Shown: positions 1 through 11,931 of the stretch, piece by piece
How the letters are laid out: the number at the start of each line of letters is the position of its first letter
How positions within the stretch are numbered: position 1 is the first letter of the stretch
Source: Micropterix aruncella
Lineage: Eukaryota; Arthropoda; Insecta; Lepidoptera; Micropterigidae
Length of the DNA: 64,000 nt
Assembly (NCBI GenBank): GCA_944548615.1
Contig: OX155960.1
Span: 31,081,888 to 31,145,887 of the forward strand
Direction of reading: 5' to 3'
The notes under the pieces: model-generated
What the model saw: the letters and a program-made list of their open reading frames with translations, nothing else
Databases searched by the model: none
What the model was told of the DNA's origin: nothing
Made by a program: the position numbers and the translations under genes

Positions 1-57
1 GATAAAAAATCTCGTAGCTAAATTATTAACGATAAAAGGCAAACCAAACATTCGTTT

Positions 58-322
58 GTTTGCTTCTACTCTTTATTGTCTAATTTCACAATGGGCGGGT
101 TTATTATCATACGACAAATTGCTCTTACAATCAACCCTACTATGCAGTGTTTCTATCTATGTATGCGTGTAACATGTAAGTGTGTATCGTTATTGCATTC
201 GATCGACAGAATTGAAATTCAGTTATAATTTTATCCCAATGGAAAATGGTGACCCAGCCGGGAGTCGAACCCGGAACCTTACAATGTAATATCAGGCGAC
301 CTAACCACTATGCCACTGGGCC
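58..322 (-). mobile_element. tRNA-derived SINE, copy 1
   Basis: Read on the minus strand, a 73-nt tRNA-like head is followed by about 190 nt of tail ending near AATAAAGAGTA. The same head and tail recur at 31243-31510 on the plus strand, with shared blocks such as ACCATTTTCC, TCTGTCGATCGAATGCAATAA and GTGAAATT just before the end. A head plus a conserved unrelated body is the standard SINE layout. The target duplication is not clear and the lower-coordinate end is approximate. Confidence 0.75.
250..322 (-). pseudogene. tRNA-like SINE head (pseudo-tRNA) with Pol III boxes
   Basis: The seven acceptor pairs form (GGCCCAG with CTGGGTC, one G-U), followed by A and an encoded CCA at 247-249. An A box (TGGCATAGTGG, 305-315) and a B box (GGTTCGACTCC, 261-271) match the Pol III consensus, and the T arm is intact (CCGGG/CCCGG). 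The anticodon arm does not fold with a normal 7-nt loop (a CTTAC/GTAAG-type hairpin leaves only 3 nt in the 31 kb copy), so a decoding tRNA is unlikely. The acceptor and D regions look arginine-tRNA-like, but I would not assign an isotype. Confidence 0.6.
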
Positions 323-785
323 GTGTACGATCTACAATTCAGTAACTCCTTAAAAAGTTTCCTAATAGACAATACTTTTTAATCAATTAATAAGTTGACA
401 CTTGCAGACAGAACATGATTAAGAATTTCAATGTGTTTCGTATGATTATTTTGTATTTTTACTGTTATTCATGACTGTTTTGATTCTTGATTACTGTTTT
501 ATTACATTTCTTAGTACTTTTTTTTGTTGAAATCTACATTTTTTTATTCTTTAGCGTTCAGTGACAGGCAAAAGGCACTTCCACACTGAAAGTTTTCGGA
601 ACTGGCCACTTACAAAAACCCTTTTTTTAAAATAATAACATTTGAAATTCTAACTCTTTGGCTATAGAATAAGGTTAGTTCATCTGTCATTTGTTGTTTT
701 CATTATGGCATCATTTTAAAAATTCTGTGTCTTCATTATCATGAGTTTAAATCCTGAAAATTTTCTCTGTATATTTTTTTACGAT
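323..785. other. AT-rich spacer, nothing recognised
   Basis: AT-rich single-copy-looking sequence without a coding or repeat signal that I can support. Confidence 0.5.
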
Positions 786-789
786 TTTA

Positions 790-1925
790 TGTGTAATTTA
801 ACAGCTCAGCAGAGCCTCGCTCTGCTTCAAAGTTTGGCGTTGAAACACCAAGAGAAATAACTTGCTGGTTTGGAGAATTCAAACGCTGCCGTGTCAATCT
901 TATCGTCGAATTTCGTGAAGGTCCACCGCTGTGAACAACAAAAACATCCATACTGTGCGCCTTATGGTCGACATCCTTAGGCATAGGCATGAGTGAAGTG
1001 TAATTAATCCTTTACAAACATTTGGCTGTACGAATGCTATGCTCGCTATGGATCCCACACAATTTGACTAAGGCTCAAAAACTTGGCGCAATGCCATGCT
1101 TATCAGATTCAACTAAGGGGCATCCAATTTGGTGCGGAATATATGTAGTAACAGGTGTGGAAAGTAACAGCTACGACCCCGAAACAAAGCAGCAATCGAC
1201 CATTTGTGTCTTTCAAGATGAACCCAACCAAAGTGGCGCACGTTAAACGTACCGCGAAAAGGATTATCGCTTTTTTTTTTGGGAAAACAGACTACAAATT
1301 TTAAACAGCTGGAGGACATAAAATTAAAAATATATATCAAGAAGATGCTGATAGGCCACCCTTTCTATATTCTATCCGAATTTAAGGACCATGATTTTTC
1401 AAATATTGTGCCTATTTGAATTACTTACAAAAGTAGAGCCTTATTGTCTGATTATTTTATATGTTTTTATATTGGTACTTTTTGTTTTTAAATGCATGGC
1501 GTAGCTTTAATTTGATTATTTAACATTTTACTGACAATTGATTTATGAATAATTTTACTACGTATCTTTTCGAATTACTGAATACTTACAATACTAGGCT
1601 TCTATTTTGATTATTTATATTTATAGTTTGACAATCTGGTAGTTAAATTCTTGACTACGTATATATGTTCAGTAAAGAGTAGTAACGAGACTTACTACCT
1701 AACTCAATTGTTTTGACACGTCCAAGAGCGGTTTTTAGCCGTCAATTGGACACGATAGAAATGTAATGTAATGTAATGTAACATGGCTACTGTTACTTTG
1801 GAGAAGCATCGTACCCTGAGTGCTGATTGGTACACGACCATTTGATTGCTGGAAGTTATTGACTAACTTCGTAAAAGTAACCGTAAACGAAGCATCATCT
1901 TGATGATGATATGTTATTAAATCTA
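790..1925 (+). pseudogene. mariner transposase relic, interrupted
   Basis: Mariner-family transposase (cut-and-paste, TA target) can be followed in shifting frames. About 825-985 reads like the N-terminal helix-turn-helix region, 1016-1075 encodes HLAVRMLCSLWIPHNLTKAQK, and 1140-1240 encodes the catalytic-core stretch around SYDPETKQQST and VFQDEPN; in that core the usual first catalytic Asp/Glu pair (normally DE in GDETW) reads as GVES. The match resumes at 1783 with MATVTLEKHRTLSADWYTT and LRKSNRKRSIIL, which is collinear in mariner proteins. The 1291-1782 block is foreign. Stops and frame shifts make it dead. Terminal repeats were not found. Confidence 0.75.
1291..1782 (+). mobile_element. 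insertion in mariner ending in (TGTAA)n
   Basis: About 490 bp separate two collinear mariner segments. The insert ends in a run of four TGTAA units at 1762-1781, like the short-repeat tails of some non-LTR retrotransposons. Near the end it has a potential hairpin around GCGGTTTTTAGCCGTCAATTGG; a similar GGTTTTTAGCCCTCAACCGG lies at 30873-30893 in another inserted element. No coding capacity is visible, so it is probably a 5'-truncated LINE or a SINE. Confidence 0.5.
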
Positions 1926-1984
1926 AAAAATATACAAACGGGATATGTTATTTAAAAATTGGAATCTAAAAGTCATTATAGTAA

Positions 1985-2290
1985 TTTTACCTCCTTTCTC
2001 CCAATATTAATAATAATAATAAACTCTTTATTTGCACTTAATGAGTATACAAAAAGGCGAGCTTATTGCTACATGGCAATGTCTTACAACTAACCTAAAC
2101 ATACTGGTACATGTGCGCATTGTGAAAATAAAGATTATTACATAACATAAAGACAAGTGGAAGAATTTAAAATTAATAATGCCCGAGGAGAGGAAATTGG
2201 GAGAGGAAGAGGAGAGAAAGGGAAGAACTGGTTACGTGGTTACGTAATATTACTCATAAGATATAGAAGATTGTGAAATAAAACTTTAGT
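1985..2290 (-). mobile_element. LINE 3'-end fragment (minus)
   Basis: Read on the minus strand the segment ends GTGCAAATAAAGAGTTTATTATTATTATT: a polyadenylation-like AATAAA followed by a (TTA)n tail, typical of insect CR1/jockey-like 3' ends. No reverse-transcriptase coding is visible next to it, so only the 3'UTR is present. The family is not assigned. Confidence 0.4.
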
Positions 2291-2518
2291 CACATGAAAC
2301 GTTATACCTTTATCTAACTATTCGCATAAAATTTGTATCGTAAACATTTGTAATTAAACTTTTATTTTGATTATACGATGTGATATTTTTAGGGTGGTAC
2401 ACGTCCTAAAACTGATTGTATGTTTTTATTAGGTTTTCCTTATAATTATATCATTTTTACTACGTTTTATTTGATTTGGGAAAGTTTTTTTAAATTACTT
2501 TGACAATATTAGAGTCTA

Positions 2519-2640
2519 GTCCACCCTAGAACGGGCTAGGCCCAGTTGGGTGACAGAATAAAATAAGCAAAAGATTAAGGTTTTGCCATCCGGTTACCTA
2601 CTGTTATTTTTTAAGCAAAATAAATGTTTTATTGTAATTG
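2519..2640 (+). repeat. dispersed repeat family B, single copy
   Basis: Starts GTCCACCCTAGAACGGGC and continues with CAGTTGGGTGACAGAAT, AATAAGCAAAAG.TTAAGGTTTTG and CGGTT.CCT. Two tandem copies of the same unit lie at 60808-61035. It is followed by a run of TTAATTAATTAA, and the pair at 61 kb by ATAAATAAATA, so it is probably a LINE 3'UTR segment. Confidence 0.6.
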
Positions 2641-2979
2641 ATTCTTAAATTAATTAATTAAAAAAACAATTTAAAAATTAAATATTTATTGTTTATTAAC
2701 TTCGTTTTAACAGTCCGCTAAATGAGTACGCCTTCATACAAAAGCATTTGTGTTAGACCGTTATTGTACAGGTTGTATTGATAGATTTTTTTTTTAATAA
2801 TGCGGGAGTTATTTTGATTTTAACTTTTAAAAACTGAAATGTTCTGCTTTAACACTTTGCCAAATTTCATGACCCTGCCATTTTTTATTCAAGAGTAATT
2901 TGTATAAGCATTTTGTTTGAAAGGCTACCTTTTTAACGGCCCCTTGAAAGTTTGCATTTTTGTTCCTTTATTTCTCGAT

Positions 2980-3115
2980 CATAACCTATCTAATATTATA
3001 GGCTTATTATAACCTCACCTAACCTATTAAATAATAAACGCCAATTATAACTTATCTAATATTATATGCCTATTGTAAATTAACATATCTAATATGATAC
3101 GCCTATTATAACCTA
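2980..3115 (+). repeat. degenerate tandem repeat (AACCTATCTAATATTAT)
   Basis: Variants of AACCTATCTAATATTATAGG-CTATTATAACC occur about four times in a row with spacer length variation. AT-rich minisatellite of unknown origin. Confidence 0.5.
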
Positions 3116-5075
3116 AACTATAAAACCATGCAATCGCATATTTTGGTATGTGTGCTTGTGCGCTGGATAACTCGCGAACGCATTGCCAGATTTAAAACTA
3201 TCTTTCGCCCATAAATTTTATTCTTCAATGGAAATACATAATTAAATTTAGGATTCCGTACCTACGACAGAAATGGGAGTTGTAATATGAGGTCTCTTTG
3301 AAATGTGGTCACGATAACTCCGCATTTCGCAGCGTATTGCGGCGCTACTTCGTGGGCTACTGATTATTGATTCATACATTTAGTGAACACTCGACGCAGA
3401 CGCTCGCATTGTGAAGCGAATTTTCTCAGAGCGTTACGTTTCGTGGTTCTCTGCTTCTATAGCGAATCTGTGCAAAACCTCCGCACAGAGTTTTGTTGCA
3501 AACGCATTGGAGAACGCGTGAAAAGTGATATTAGATATGAATCACAGTCAAATTAAAAAAATATTCAACTTCTGCCTTTATGACCAACGGTAGAGTCATG
3601 ACTTCTTTGGCACTTTTATAGATAAATTCAATCTGTATAATAAACGATCTGCAACACTTCGTTGCTGACTTTTTGGAGGACGTGTCGTATTATGACAAAA
3701 CACTACAAATTGAAAATAACCGTTTGGGTCGCATGGGATTCAATGTTTCTTTCGTCTAGGCATCGTCTAGGCAGGCCTGTTTTTGTTTATGTTACAAGGT
3801 AGCCGGTAAGGTTTCTGTCTAATAATTTGAAACAGACGTAAATTCGTTTAAACTCTATTCTTTCGTTAAAAAACTATTCTTTCGTCTATTCGTTTATATT
3901 CGTATTCAAAACGCTTTATCTTAATTTGCGGTGTTTAGTCATGACACGGTAGACTGCGATACTAGAAGTTAATCACAGAAACCTAAAATTTTAAGTATCA
4001 ACTACTGCTTTTATTGTCAGTGCTAGAGCTATTGCTTGTTTGGCTTTTACAGAGCACTCACTGTTGTGCAAAGCCGCCATACGGCACTTTGTTGTCAACA
4101 CAGTCCTACCCAAAGCCTGTTTGTCTATAATCCTAAAGTACCTAATTTAAAAAAAAAAAAAAAAATGAAAAATAACAATCAAATAAATAATAATAATAAT
4201 AATGATTATAAATTAAAATAGAAATAATAATTTTTAAAAAATATTTTAAATCTTTTCTTGACACAACCGTGGCACTCTAGTGTGACTCCCGAAGTGAGCT
4301 CGCCTTAACACAGGGGTGCCTAGCAAGGCGGGCTCGGCTGCTCTTTGCTTAGCATAATAGAAAGATTATCATTTGCGTTTAATGTATGCGCTATGTAACC
4401 TGGGCTCAGACAGATGTATCATGTGTATATAACTTTAAAAGCATACGACGGCATTGTCTAAATTGTCATTTCATTTTCTGTTGTGCTCATGAATTTGAAT
4501 GTATATGTATATAAAAAATAAATTCGTGTATTTGACCTTTAAACTTTTTAATAACCTTCCAAAGACTACGAGATTCAGAACCAAAAATGTTAGAATATTG
4601 AGTTAAACACTGGCTCATTACACATGATACTTATAAGGTAGACGACCTCGAAAATATATTAGAATATCTTTAATATAGGTACATACGTATTATAAAAAAT
4701 AATATATCTGTTATTCTTATGTTAAAACGTATGAGGCAACCTCGTAGTAATTATTTGATAATGTTTGCTTATTCATTATAATTATTGTCGTTTACGTATG
4801 TGATTATTAATCATTTATGTTTTATTTTGTCTGACTTTGTTTATTTTTACTATTATTTTTTACTGATTATTCGTTGCGTTATTTTTAGACTATTGATTTC
4901 CTGACTTTTTTTAAAACGTTATTATTTGCTACATTTATATTTTGATTATTTTGTTTTAAACAATTATTATTATAACATATTCGACTGTATTTACAATTTT
5001 GAATGAATAAAAGACTTTTGGCTATTGACATTACGGGACGCGTAAAGTGTGATAATTTCATAAACAACACATTTC
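3116..5075. other. AT-rich intergenic stretch
   Basis: No gene. A block around 3247-3285 (TTTAGGATTCCGTACCTACG) is shared in diverged form with 33077-33115 and is probably an old transposon remnant. A poly-A run lies at about 4149-4165 and an (AAT)n stretch at about 4184-4203, both of which look like retroelement tails. Short open frames here have no recognisable content. Confidence 0.4.
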
Positions 5076-5440
5076 TTAATTAGGCACTCCAGGTTGCGGA
5101 AGACGAACCCGAGCAGCCTGATAGGTACACTTTACTTTGTCAACCCAAATGCGGTGCTCTCGTTCATCATTTCCCGCACGTAATAACTTATAAATAGCGT
5201 GTGAAGATCTGCGCAAAGTGTAGAGCGGCGATAAAGCATCGATGCTGTTGTGAGGACGACGCGTTTGAGTAAAATAGTGCGGGGCTGCGGGAATAAATCG
5301 AGTGTTTAACAAGCGGCCGGTGTAGCTGTGCGCACTTCAAACGGCAAATCTTACGCAAACAATCTGCCGCACATTATGCGGGGCGCGCAGCCCACCACGC
5401 ACAAATGAGCGCACGAAATAATAGGGGTATTGTATGTAGA
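5076..5440. other. GC-richer island, no recognised gene
   Basis: Clearly more GC-rich than its surroundings. A 78-codon open frame on the minus strand (5076-5312) resembles nothing I can name; no splice signals or partner exons are evident. It could be an exon or promoter fragment of a host gene, or transposon sequence. Confidence 0.3.
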
Positions 5441-5810
5441 AATAAGAAGGAGAGAGGATGGCTCACAGCACGCTATTGTAAAAAGCCATGCTTAACGTTC
5501 CAAGCATAGACGGCATTTTTAGGATTACGGTTTATTTAAGTATTTGTTTTTTTTATTTGAATTGGCGAAGATGTAATGATATAAAATAAAGACATATCGA
5601 CAGAATTAAATGTTCTAGTTCACAAAATGGCTTTCAGTGAAATTTACCCTACTACCGGAAGCTCCTTCATCCAAAGCCATTAGCTCCCCCAGGGGTGCCA
5701 GGTTAATAACAGCCATGCGCTCGGCGTTAAGTTGCTGGCTGTATGCCATGGTCTACTTGATTACCATAGCAGGATACTATGGCCAGATTTCCCTGTGTAC
5801 CATATACTGC

Positions 5811-5846
5811 ATATCATATCATATCATATGATATCATATCATATCT
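5811..5846 (+). repeat. (ATATC)n short repeat with inversion
   Basis: ATATC units run in one direction, flip through CATATG and run back, giving a palindromic pentamer array. CATATACTGCAT occurs just before (5801-5812) and again just after (5883-5894). Confidence 0.55.
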
Positions 5847-5944
5847 GGAGAAACCATATAATATCTGGAGATTTCATGTGTTCCATATACTGCATGTTAT
5901 ACTGAGTAAGGAGACGTCGCCTGCCCGGATAATCTAGATCAGTC

Positions 5945-6625
5945 TCAAATTCAAATTCAAATTCAAAATTCTTTATTAATCTATAATATTACATATATTT
6001 TTAAATTCACAGCCATCCTAACTAGGCCTCGCCGGTACTAAGGTAGGCTTAAAATAAAAGAAGGTAGAGTGGTTTTCGTAACTTGCTGTATTGTCTTTGT
6101 ATATTATTATGTTAAATTTAAGAAGATATATATGTCTCCAAAATAATAAAGCGTAATAATGTTAAATTTAGGTATATACATATAAATATACACGTACATA
6201 CATAAATAAATATATACTTTATAGGTAAATATAAAATAATACTATATATATACACATATCTCACAAATCGTGCTCTATTTTAATATATATGTATGTTTTT
6301 AATGTCTCCGTTTCTTTTCGACCCATAGTCAAAAGTGACTTAGTTAGGTTTTTCTTTACGCCGTGACTAGTCCTATAGATTTCAGTCCTGCAGGAAAAAC
6401 ACTATTCATTTTGTTGAACAGTCGAGGAGCAATGTAAGAAAAGTGTTTTTGTGCAAAACTTGTTCTCTTTTTTTGGATTAAGTGCTGTCTGGTTGTTGTT
6501 ACTCGTGTTCCTTTATGGTGTGTTGAATATAGATGATAATTCTCATGATTATAGTAGTAGAGTACGACTACCTTAGCGTATATTTGACAAACGTCAAGGA
6601 CTTTAGATTTATTGTACAAGCTCTC
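5945..6625 (-). mobile_element. LINE 3' end with RT C-terminus relic
   Basis: On the minus strand, 6619-6356 encodes an 87-residue C-terminal piece of a jockey/CR1-like reverse transcriptase: KVLDVCQIYAKVVVLYYY, then TRQHLIQKKRTSFAQKHF and SYIAPRLFNKM, the pattern of the thumb/C-terminal region (RQLF-IK..., YIGPKLFN). An AT-rich 3'UTR follows down to a tail of repeated TTTGAA units at 5945-5970. The element is 5'-truncated and dead. A second element with the same C-terminal pattern lies at 39.5-40.8 kb on the plus strand. Confidence 0.65.
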
Positions 6626-9600
6626 AGGAGAATACCGGAAGGGTTTTTTGTGTATTACTCTTAATAGCGACTTTAATTAGAGGATCAAGTGCTTGCAGCA
6701 AGGCTCCACCCCAAGTCTAATACTTACCTGCGTGCTGTATCTATTACCTTGGTACTGAACTTTGACAGACCCTGCGTTCCGCCGAAATTTCTAGTATGAG
6801 AGATGTTTAACTTTCTTAAACCCGACCTATATTTTTGGCACTGGGAAGGAGCGATTTGGTAAATGAGTAATTTAATTTTACAAGATACAAGTACCAATAT
6901 TATGTTCGGAATACGTCCTAGGACAGGCAGAAGAAACGAGATCTGTTCGAGCGAATATTCTGACTGAAATGGGAGTCGGTTCTTCTATCGTATTAAATTA
7001 CCGCAATTAGTATTGAAATTGTTAGGACGACTGCAACGTTGCAGCATCCATACTCCACGGCTTGTGCCCACTATAGTAGCGGGCTTTTGCCCGGATCGCC
7101 GGCCACGGCTAACAGGGACACATGTTCGACGTGGGGCGGGCGGGGGACTTATCTCAGCGAACGCCGACCAGCCAATCTGCGACTCTTGATAATGAGACGC
7201 TTTTCCACCGATCGGTGTTCACCGTCCGCTACCGCCGGCGATCACATGCTACCCTGATACCTCAAGGGGAGGATCCACGTGAGACTGCTATTTATTTGTA
7301 AAACTTTTTCTTCGTGTCTTTTGGAAGCTGTTGTTTAGGGACCATAATTTGTGGTTGTAAAATAAAAATACCAGTAACTTTCTGAGAAAATGGTTCACAG
7401 TATAAAGAGAACAGTCAGTTTAGTACATTTGAAATTCAGAAGACATACTGCATTTGGAATACTATGACCTTCCAGCCATGCTGAGGTCGTTGAATGTCCA
7501 GTACTTTCGAATTGAATGTTCTGCACTTTGGATTTACTGATACGCCCCAAAAAAAAAAATGCCATATCGCTTATGATCGCTTTTATTTACAAGGTCAGAT
7601 TTTCAAATCCCTCAGATCGTAAAATTCCTTAACTGAGGAATAAAAACCTCCTGGTACCTTTTTATTCATAAAAGATTTTCGATAATTAGTAGCCGATACG
7701 TGTAGTGTTACCATGCGTCTCGAGAAGTTTCCCTTAAATACTAGGATGGACGATACCTAAATTTTGACATCTCGTAACAATAAAGGAAAACCAGGCAACA
7801 TTCCATAAGCTTATTTTTATTGCTAATGAATAAAGCCTCCTCTTCCATTATTCATCAGCGGTGCGTCACGGCGACTGTCTTTCTTAGTATGGTTAAGCGC
7901 AACTCCGCTTGACTTATTATCTTCCTCCATTCATTCCTTCGAAACAATATCGCCGGAGGTCCGGGAGCTGCCTGCTATGTTCGTTAATTATACTTCTCGC
8001 AACACTTCTGGAAATGCTCACTCGTAAATGTGGCAAGTACAGGCAGTGACGAAATGTCAATGGAAATTGTCGTCAGTTTTCGTACTCCACAGTTTTTTTC
8101 AGGAACTTAACCAACGGAAAGAAAGATAGAATGAAAATATTCTTTATGATATAACGTTTCTACTAACCTCTACTAATAAACTGTATCTTTAATATGTCAG
8201 CTCGCAATGTAAAATAAGTCGTAAATCGCACATCTAGGTACAGGCGTTAGCTTAGTAGATGTGTGACGTTCCTCGAGTTGCATAGGATTCGGATGAATCA
8301 ATTTGTCGCGTTATTGTAATTCAAAATTCATATTTTTTTCTTGTGTAATCTTAGTTGAAATATAAGATACGTAATATGAAATAAATAAATAAATAAATTC
8401 GTTATTGACGACGTCGGTGCCTAATTTCGTATGATGCTAGTCACGAGTAATCTTCTTTCTTTCTCTTATATTTCCGTCTCTTTACTTTAAGTCTTACTTC
8501 GCCTTAAGGCAAAACACTCAGCCCAAATGTTAATAAATGGCGTTTTTAACAACACTAAATTTTCAAAGTAAATACACGTACAATACATACATACACGTAC
8601 ATACACAAATACAGTAGATAAATGCAAAATACATATTCTTCTGAAATGTCTTTTCAAGTACTATAAGTACTCCCACTATAAGTACTACTCAAAGGCTATA
8701 TTTAACTTTATGGCTTGTTTTAATTTCAGACGATTCACCTACATCGAAATTTAGGATATTTTATTTTGTATTGATCACTTCATTGCATAAAGGTGCTTAC
8801 TTTGGCTTACGTTGGCTTACTTGTTGTCCTGTCTGTCTTATTTCTTTCTGTTTCATGTTTACAATGCAAGGGAACTTCGTAGAGGTTAAAGACAAGGTGC
8901 GAAGAATTTCAATTATTTTTAAATAATATAGAATCAAAATTGTATTTGACAAAAATAGAACCAAAAAGTGGTCACTCTTTGGCGGTTCTTTCCAGTGGAA
9001 TTACTTGAAAATACTTGTACAATTCGCCTAAAAAATATGTATAATATTTAATTTACTATTATTGTCTTTTGACGTTCAATATGTGTACGTAGCGTATCTA
9101 CACTGAATAAAAACTGAAACTGAACTGTGTTACGATTTCAAAGCATTTTTAACATTTTTTTTCTCAATTGTCGTTTTTTCAAAGCTATAAATTAACCCGT
9201 GCGTGTTCCTAAGCGATTTATAAATTAAATTCAGCAAGGTATCGTGTTTTTATGGTGTTTTCGTTACGGCTTTCGTGTCGTAGACACGTCTTGAAACAAA
9301 AAACATAAAGTTTTTTTTAACTTTTATGAATTTCTTTATTTATAAAAATAATACGAATTATGTATCATAGTTCTCCACTAAGGCTAGTTAGTACCTTTTC
9401 AACGAGTAACTAACAATATTTTGTATTTATTTTACCAATATTAATCAGTTTGATTTACAATAGCTATTACCTTACTTACCTCCTTTTGCATAATTATTCT
9501 AATGTTTATTTAGCCTAATAGAGTTTTTACGTTTGACCGTTATCATATTTGTATTATATACTGTTCTACTTAGCTTGCCTGGATAAATCAGAATTTAAAT
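6626..9600. other. intergenic stretch, no gene recognised
   Basis: Mixed AT-rich sequence. A GC-richer patch at about 7030-7270 has an open frame without a recognisable product. An (AAAT)n run at 8379-8398 and ACATACA-rich stretches at 8575-8620 look like retroelement tails or microsatellite seeds. Nothing else is supportable. Confidence 0.4.
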
Positions 9601-10684
9601 TGATTAACCCGTCGGAAGCCAGCCTTCGCGCGCAAAAGAATGCCCGCAGAAAGCATGTAAATTTTCAACTTCATATGATAAATATTTGAGGAGCTTCCTC
9701 AATTCCTCATGGATTCCATCATCAGAGCAGGATTTTGATAGAAATGAGACCAATCTGGAAGTATATCCTTTCAAATAAAAAAGAATTTTCCAAATCGGTT
9801 CATAAATGACGGAATTCTGAGGTAACAAACATTAAAAAAAATTAAAAAATACAACCGAATTGATAATCTCCTTTTTTTGAAGTCCGTTAAAAAGCGTCCC
9901 GGCCTTTGCGTAGTTGACTGTATAGTGTATACTGTATACTAGTGTATACTGTACAGCATAGAGCCCAACGTCGCGGCCACTTTGTAGCTCGGCAGAGTCC
10001 TCGCTTCTCTTACTTCGCAGTTTTTTAAAGGCGCGCTCTGCTCCACGCATAATTATCGAATTCACTTCGCAGCTACGGCTACCCAGCCACTCTCCTCCAT
10101 CCCACAATAATAACATTTTATTTATAATCCTTTGTGTATATTAATTTCCCCCGCGTTGTTTCTTTTGGAGGCCACGGGGAGCGGAGAACAAGCCGCGCGC
10201 GAGGCGGTAGACGCGTCGAAATGAGGCGATTGCGATTACCTGAACGCCGCCCGATTACGACTACTTGCATGGTAAAAAATCTTGTAACAACGCAATTTGC
10301 TTCGATCCATGATGTTATTGTTTTCCTGTATCGTGATTATTTTAATGGTTTTTTATTCAGCATTTATTTTGTAGGGAAATCTTGAAGCAAAAACGCATAT
10401 AAATGGGGTTTATTACTACTTAATTAACGGCTGATTTATTAAAAAATGCATTTAATTACAAAAACTACTATAAAGTTTGTAGATTTTGGTACTTTATAAA
10501 TAAATGATATATTTTTTTTAATTTGAAAACTGCGAATATCGAAACACGCGTTTGTTTGAAAAACATTTCGTGTTGATGTGGCTACCAAGAGATGAGCCAG
10601 TCAAGTCACAGAGGCTAGATTGAATAAATCCATTTTTTGAATATACCTATATATTTTTTTAAATTAGATATAAATACATTTTGT
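9601..10684. other. intergenic stretch with short GTATACT duplications
   Basis: A palindromic duplication of GTATACTGTATACTAGTGTATACTGTA lies at about 9925-9955. A GC-richer patch at 10150-10270 carries no recognisable coding signal. The open frames on both strands do not resemble known families. Confidence 0.35.
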
Positions 10685-10689
10685 TTATG

Positions 10690-11495
10690 TGAAAACCCTA
10701 TGCTGACTCTGCCAGACTATGCCGATGTCGCATATCTAGACCTCAACGAGAATAAACTAGATAAGCTCGAGTGCCCACAAAACGTTGGCATAAGGTACAT
10801 ATTCAATCTGCGGAAGCATGACCATGTTTCGGAGTACCGAGCAAATTGCAATGGCTTCGGATACGGGAACCGAGAAATTTGCACATTTTTTCACGACTGT
10901 ATAATGTTCGACACAATCTTACTTCTCTCTCCTACCTCAACAAGGTTTTTATCGGGCTAGTAAGTCATGGTCTCCCACTTCTTTCAAGTCAGAATAATAC
11001 TCTACGTATCCCATTTCACAAAGCAACATTTTTGTTCAACTCGACTACGGAATCAGCTTCCTCCAGCTATTAGAGGCGCTACCTCGCTATCCGCCTATCG
11101 CTATCGCAATCATTGAAAAGGCACTTCTTTTTACAACTATTATATACACCACAAATTCAAACCTTTCCATTATCCCTTCCCTTTCCTTACCTTATTTTGT
11201 CAGTTTATTTATTTTTATATCTTTTGTATATGTATGTATATATCGATTTATGTCCTTTTAGTATATTTATTTATTTATTTACTTTCGGCTTCAGATACGT
11301 CAAAAATGCATACATTCCCTATAATTTACAATATAATTAGTTTTTTTTAATATCTGCTAGTACTTACCTACTCCAATTTTAGTTACTCTTTTTGTCCCTT
11401 CAACATGTCGGTCGACTAGAAGATATTGTTTAGCTAGAAATATGTACGCCACTGTACCCTAAATGTTTTTATTGTGCAATAAAGAGGTTTTCGTC
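10690..11495 (+). pseudogene. jockey/CR1-like LINE RT C-terminus and 3'UTR
   Basis: Frame 1 reads LTLPDYADVAYLDLNENKLDKLECPQNVGIRYIFNLRKHDHVSEYRA... from 10697, and the match continues in a second frame with RIREPRNLHIFSRLYNV, LLSSQNNTLRIPFHKATF and SESASSSY-like residues to about 11075. This is the conserved C-terminal region after the RT of insect LINEs (PILDYAD..., LDKLERLQN...IRFIF.LRKYDHVS). One frame shift near 10850 and the absence of RT motifs show a 5'-truncated, dead copy. The 3'UTR runs to an AATAAA at about 11480. A tiny piece of the same region occurs at 19240-19333. Confidence 0.75.
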
Positions 11496-11930
11496 GATTC
11501 AATGCCCCGAAGAATATTTCACATTAACAATTATTTTGCTTTCATGTTATATCACTCACGCAATAGGTTCATGACGTCACCTGACTATTGTGTGAAGCTC
11601 CTTGGGTGGTTGCGCGTATTGAGGTAGCTACGAAGCTCATCCGTTCATTGACTACAAGCAATCTCACACAATTTCGTGTCAGACATTGTAGTTCCTCATC
11701 GAGATAAAAAGTAATCTTGAACGCAATTAATTGTACAGTACATATATTATCTAAATCACATAGAATTTGTGTGGATTTAGGTATAATATTGTCTTTGCAG
11801 TGTAAGGCAAACAGCTCAAAATTTAATCGATTGCTCAAATATGCTCGCAGTGATTGCTCAATTATACTTTTAAAATTTTCATCAGATTCCTATCGATTTC
11901 TTTATAAAATAACAGAAATAAATAACAATT
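11496..11930. other. AT-rich spacer
   Basis: Overlapping open frames on the two strands here have no family resemblance and no codon structure that I trust. Confidence 0.4.
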
Positions 11931-11931
11931 T

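Noticed and set aside
250..322. Functional tRNA gene
   Set aside because: Anticodon arm does not fold normally and the same head plus body recurs elsewhere; it is a SINE head.
5076..5312. 78-codon minus-strand frame as a gene
   Set aside because: No recognisable domain, no supporting exons; kept only as a GC-richer island.
5811..5846. CRISPR-like short repeats
   Set aside because: Contiguous pentamers without spacers in a eukaryotic genome; simple repeat.
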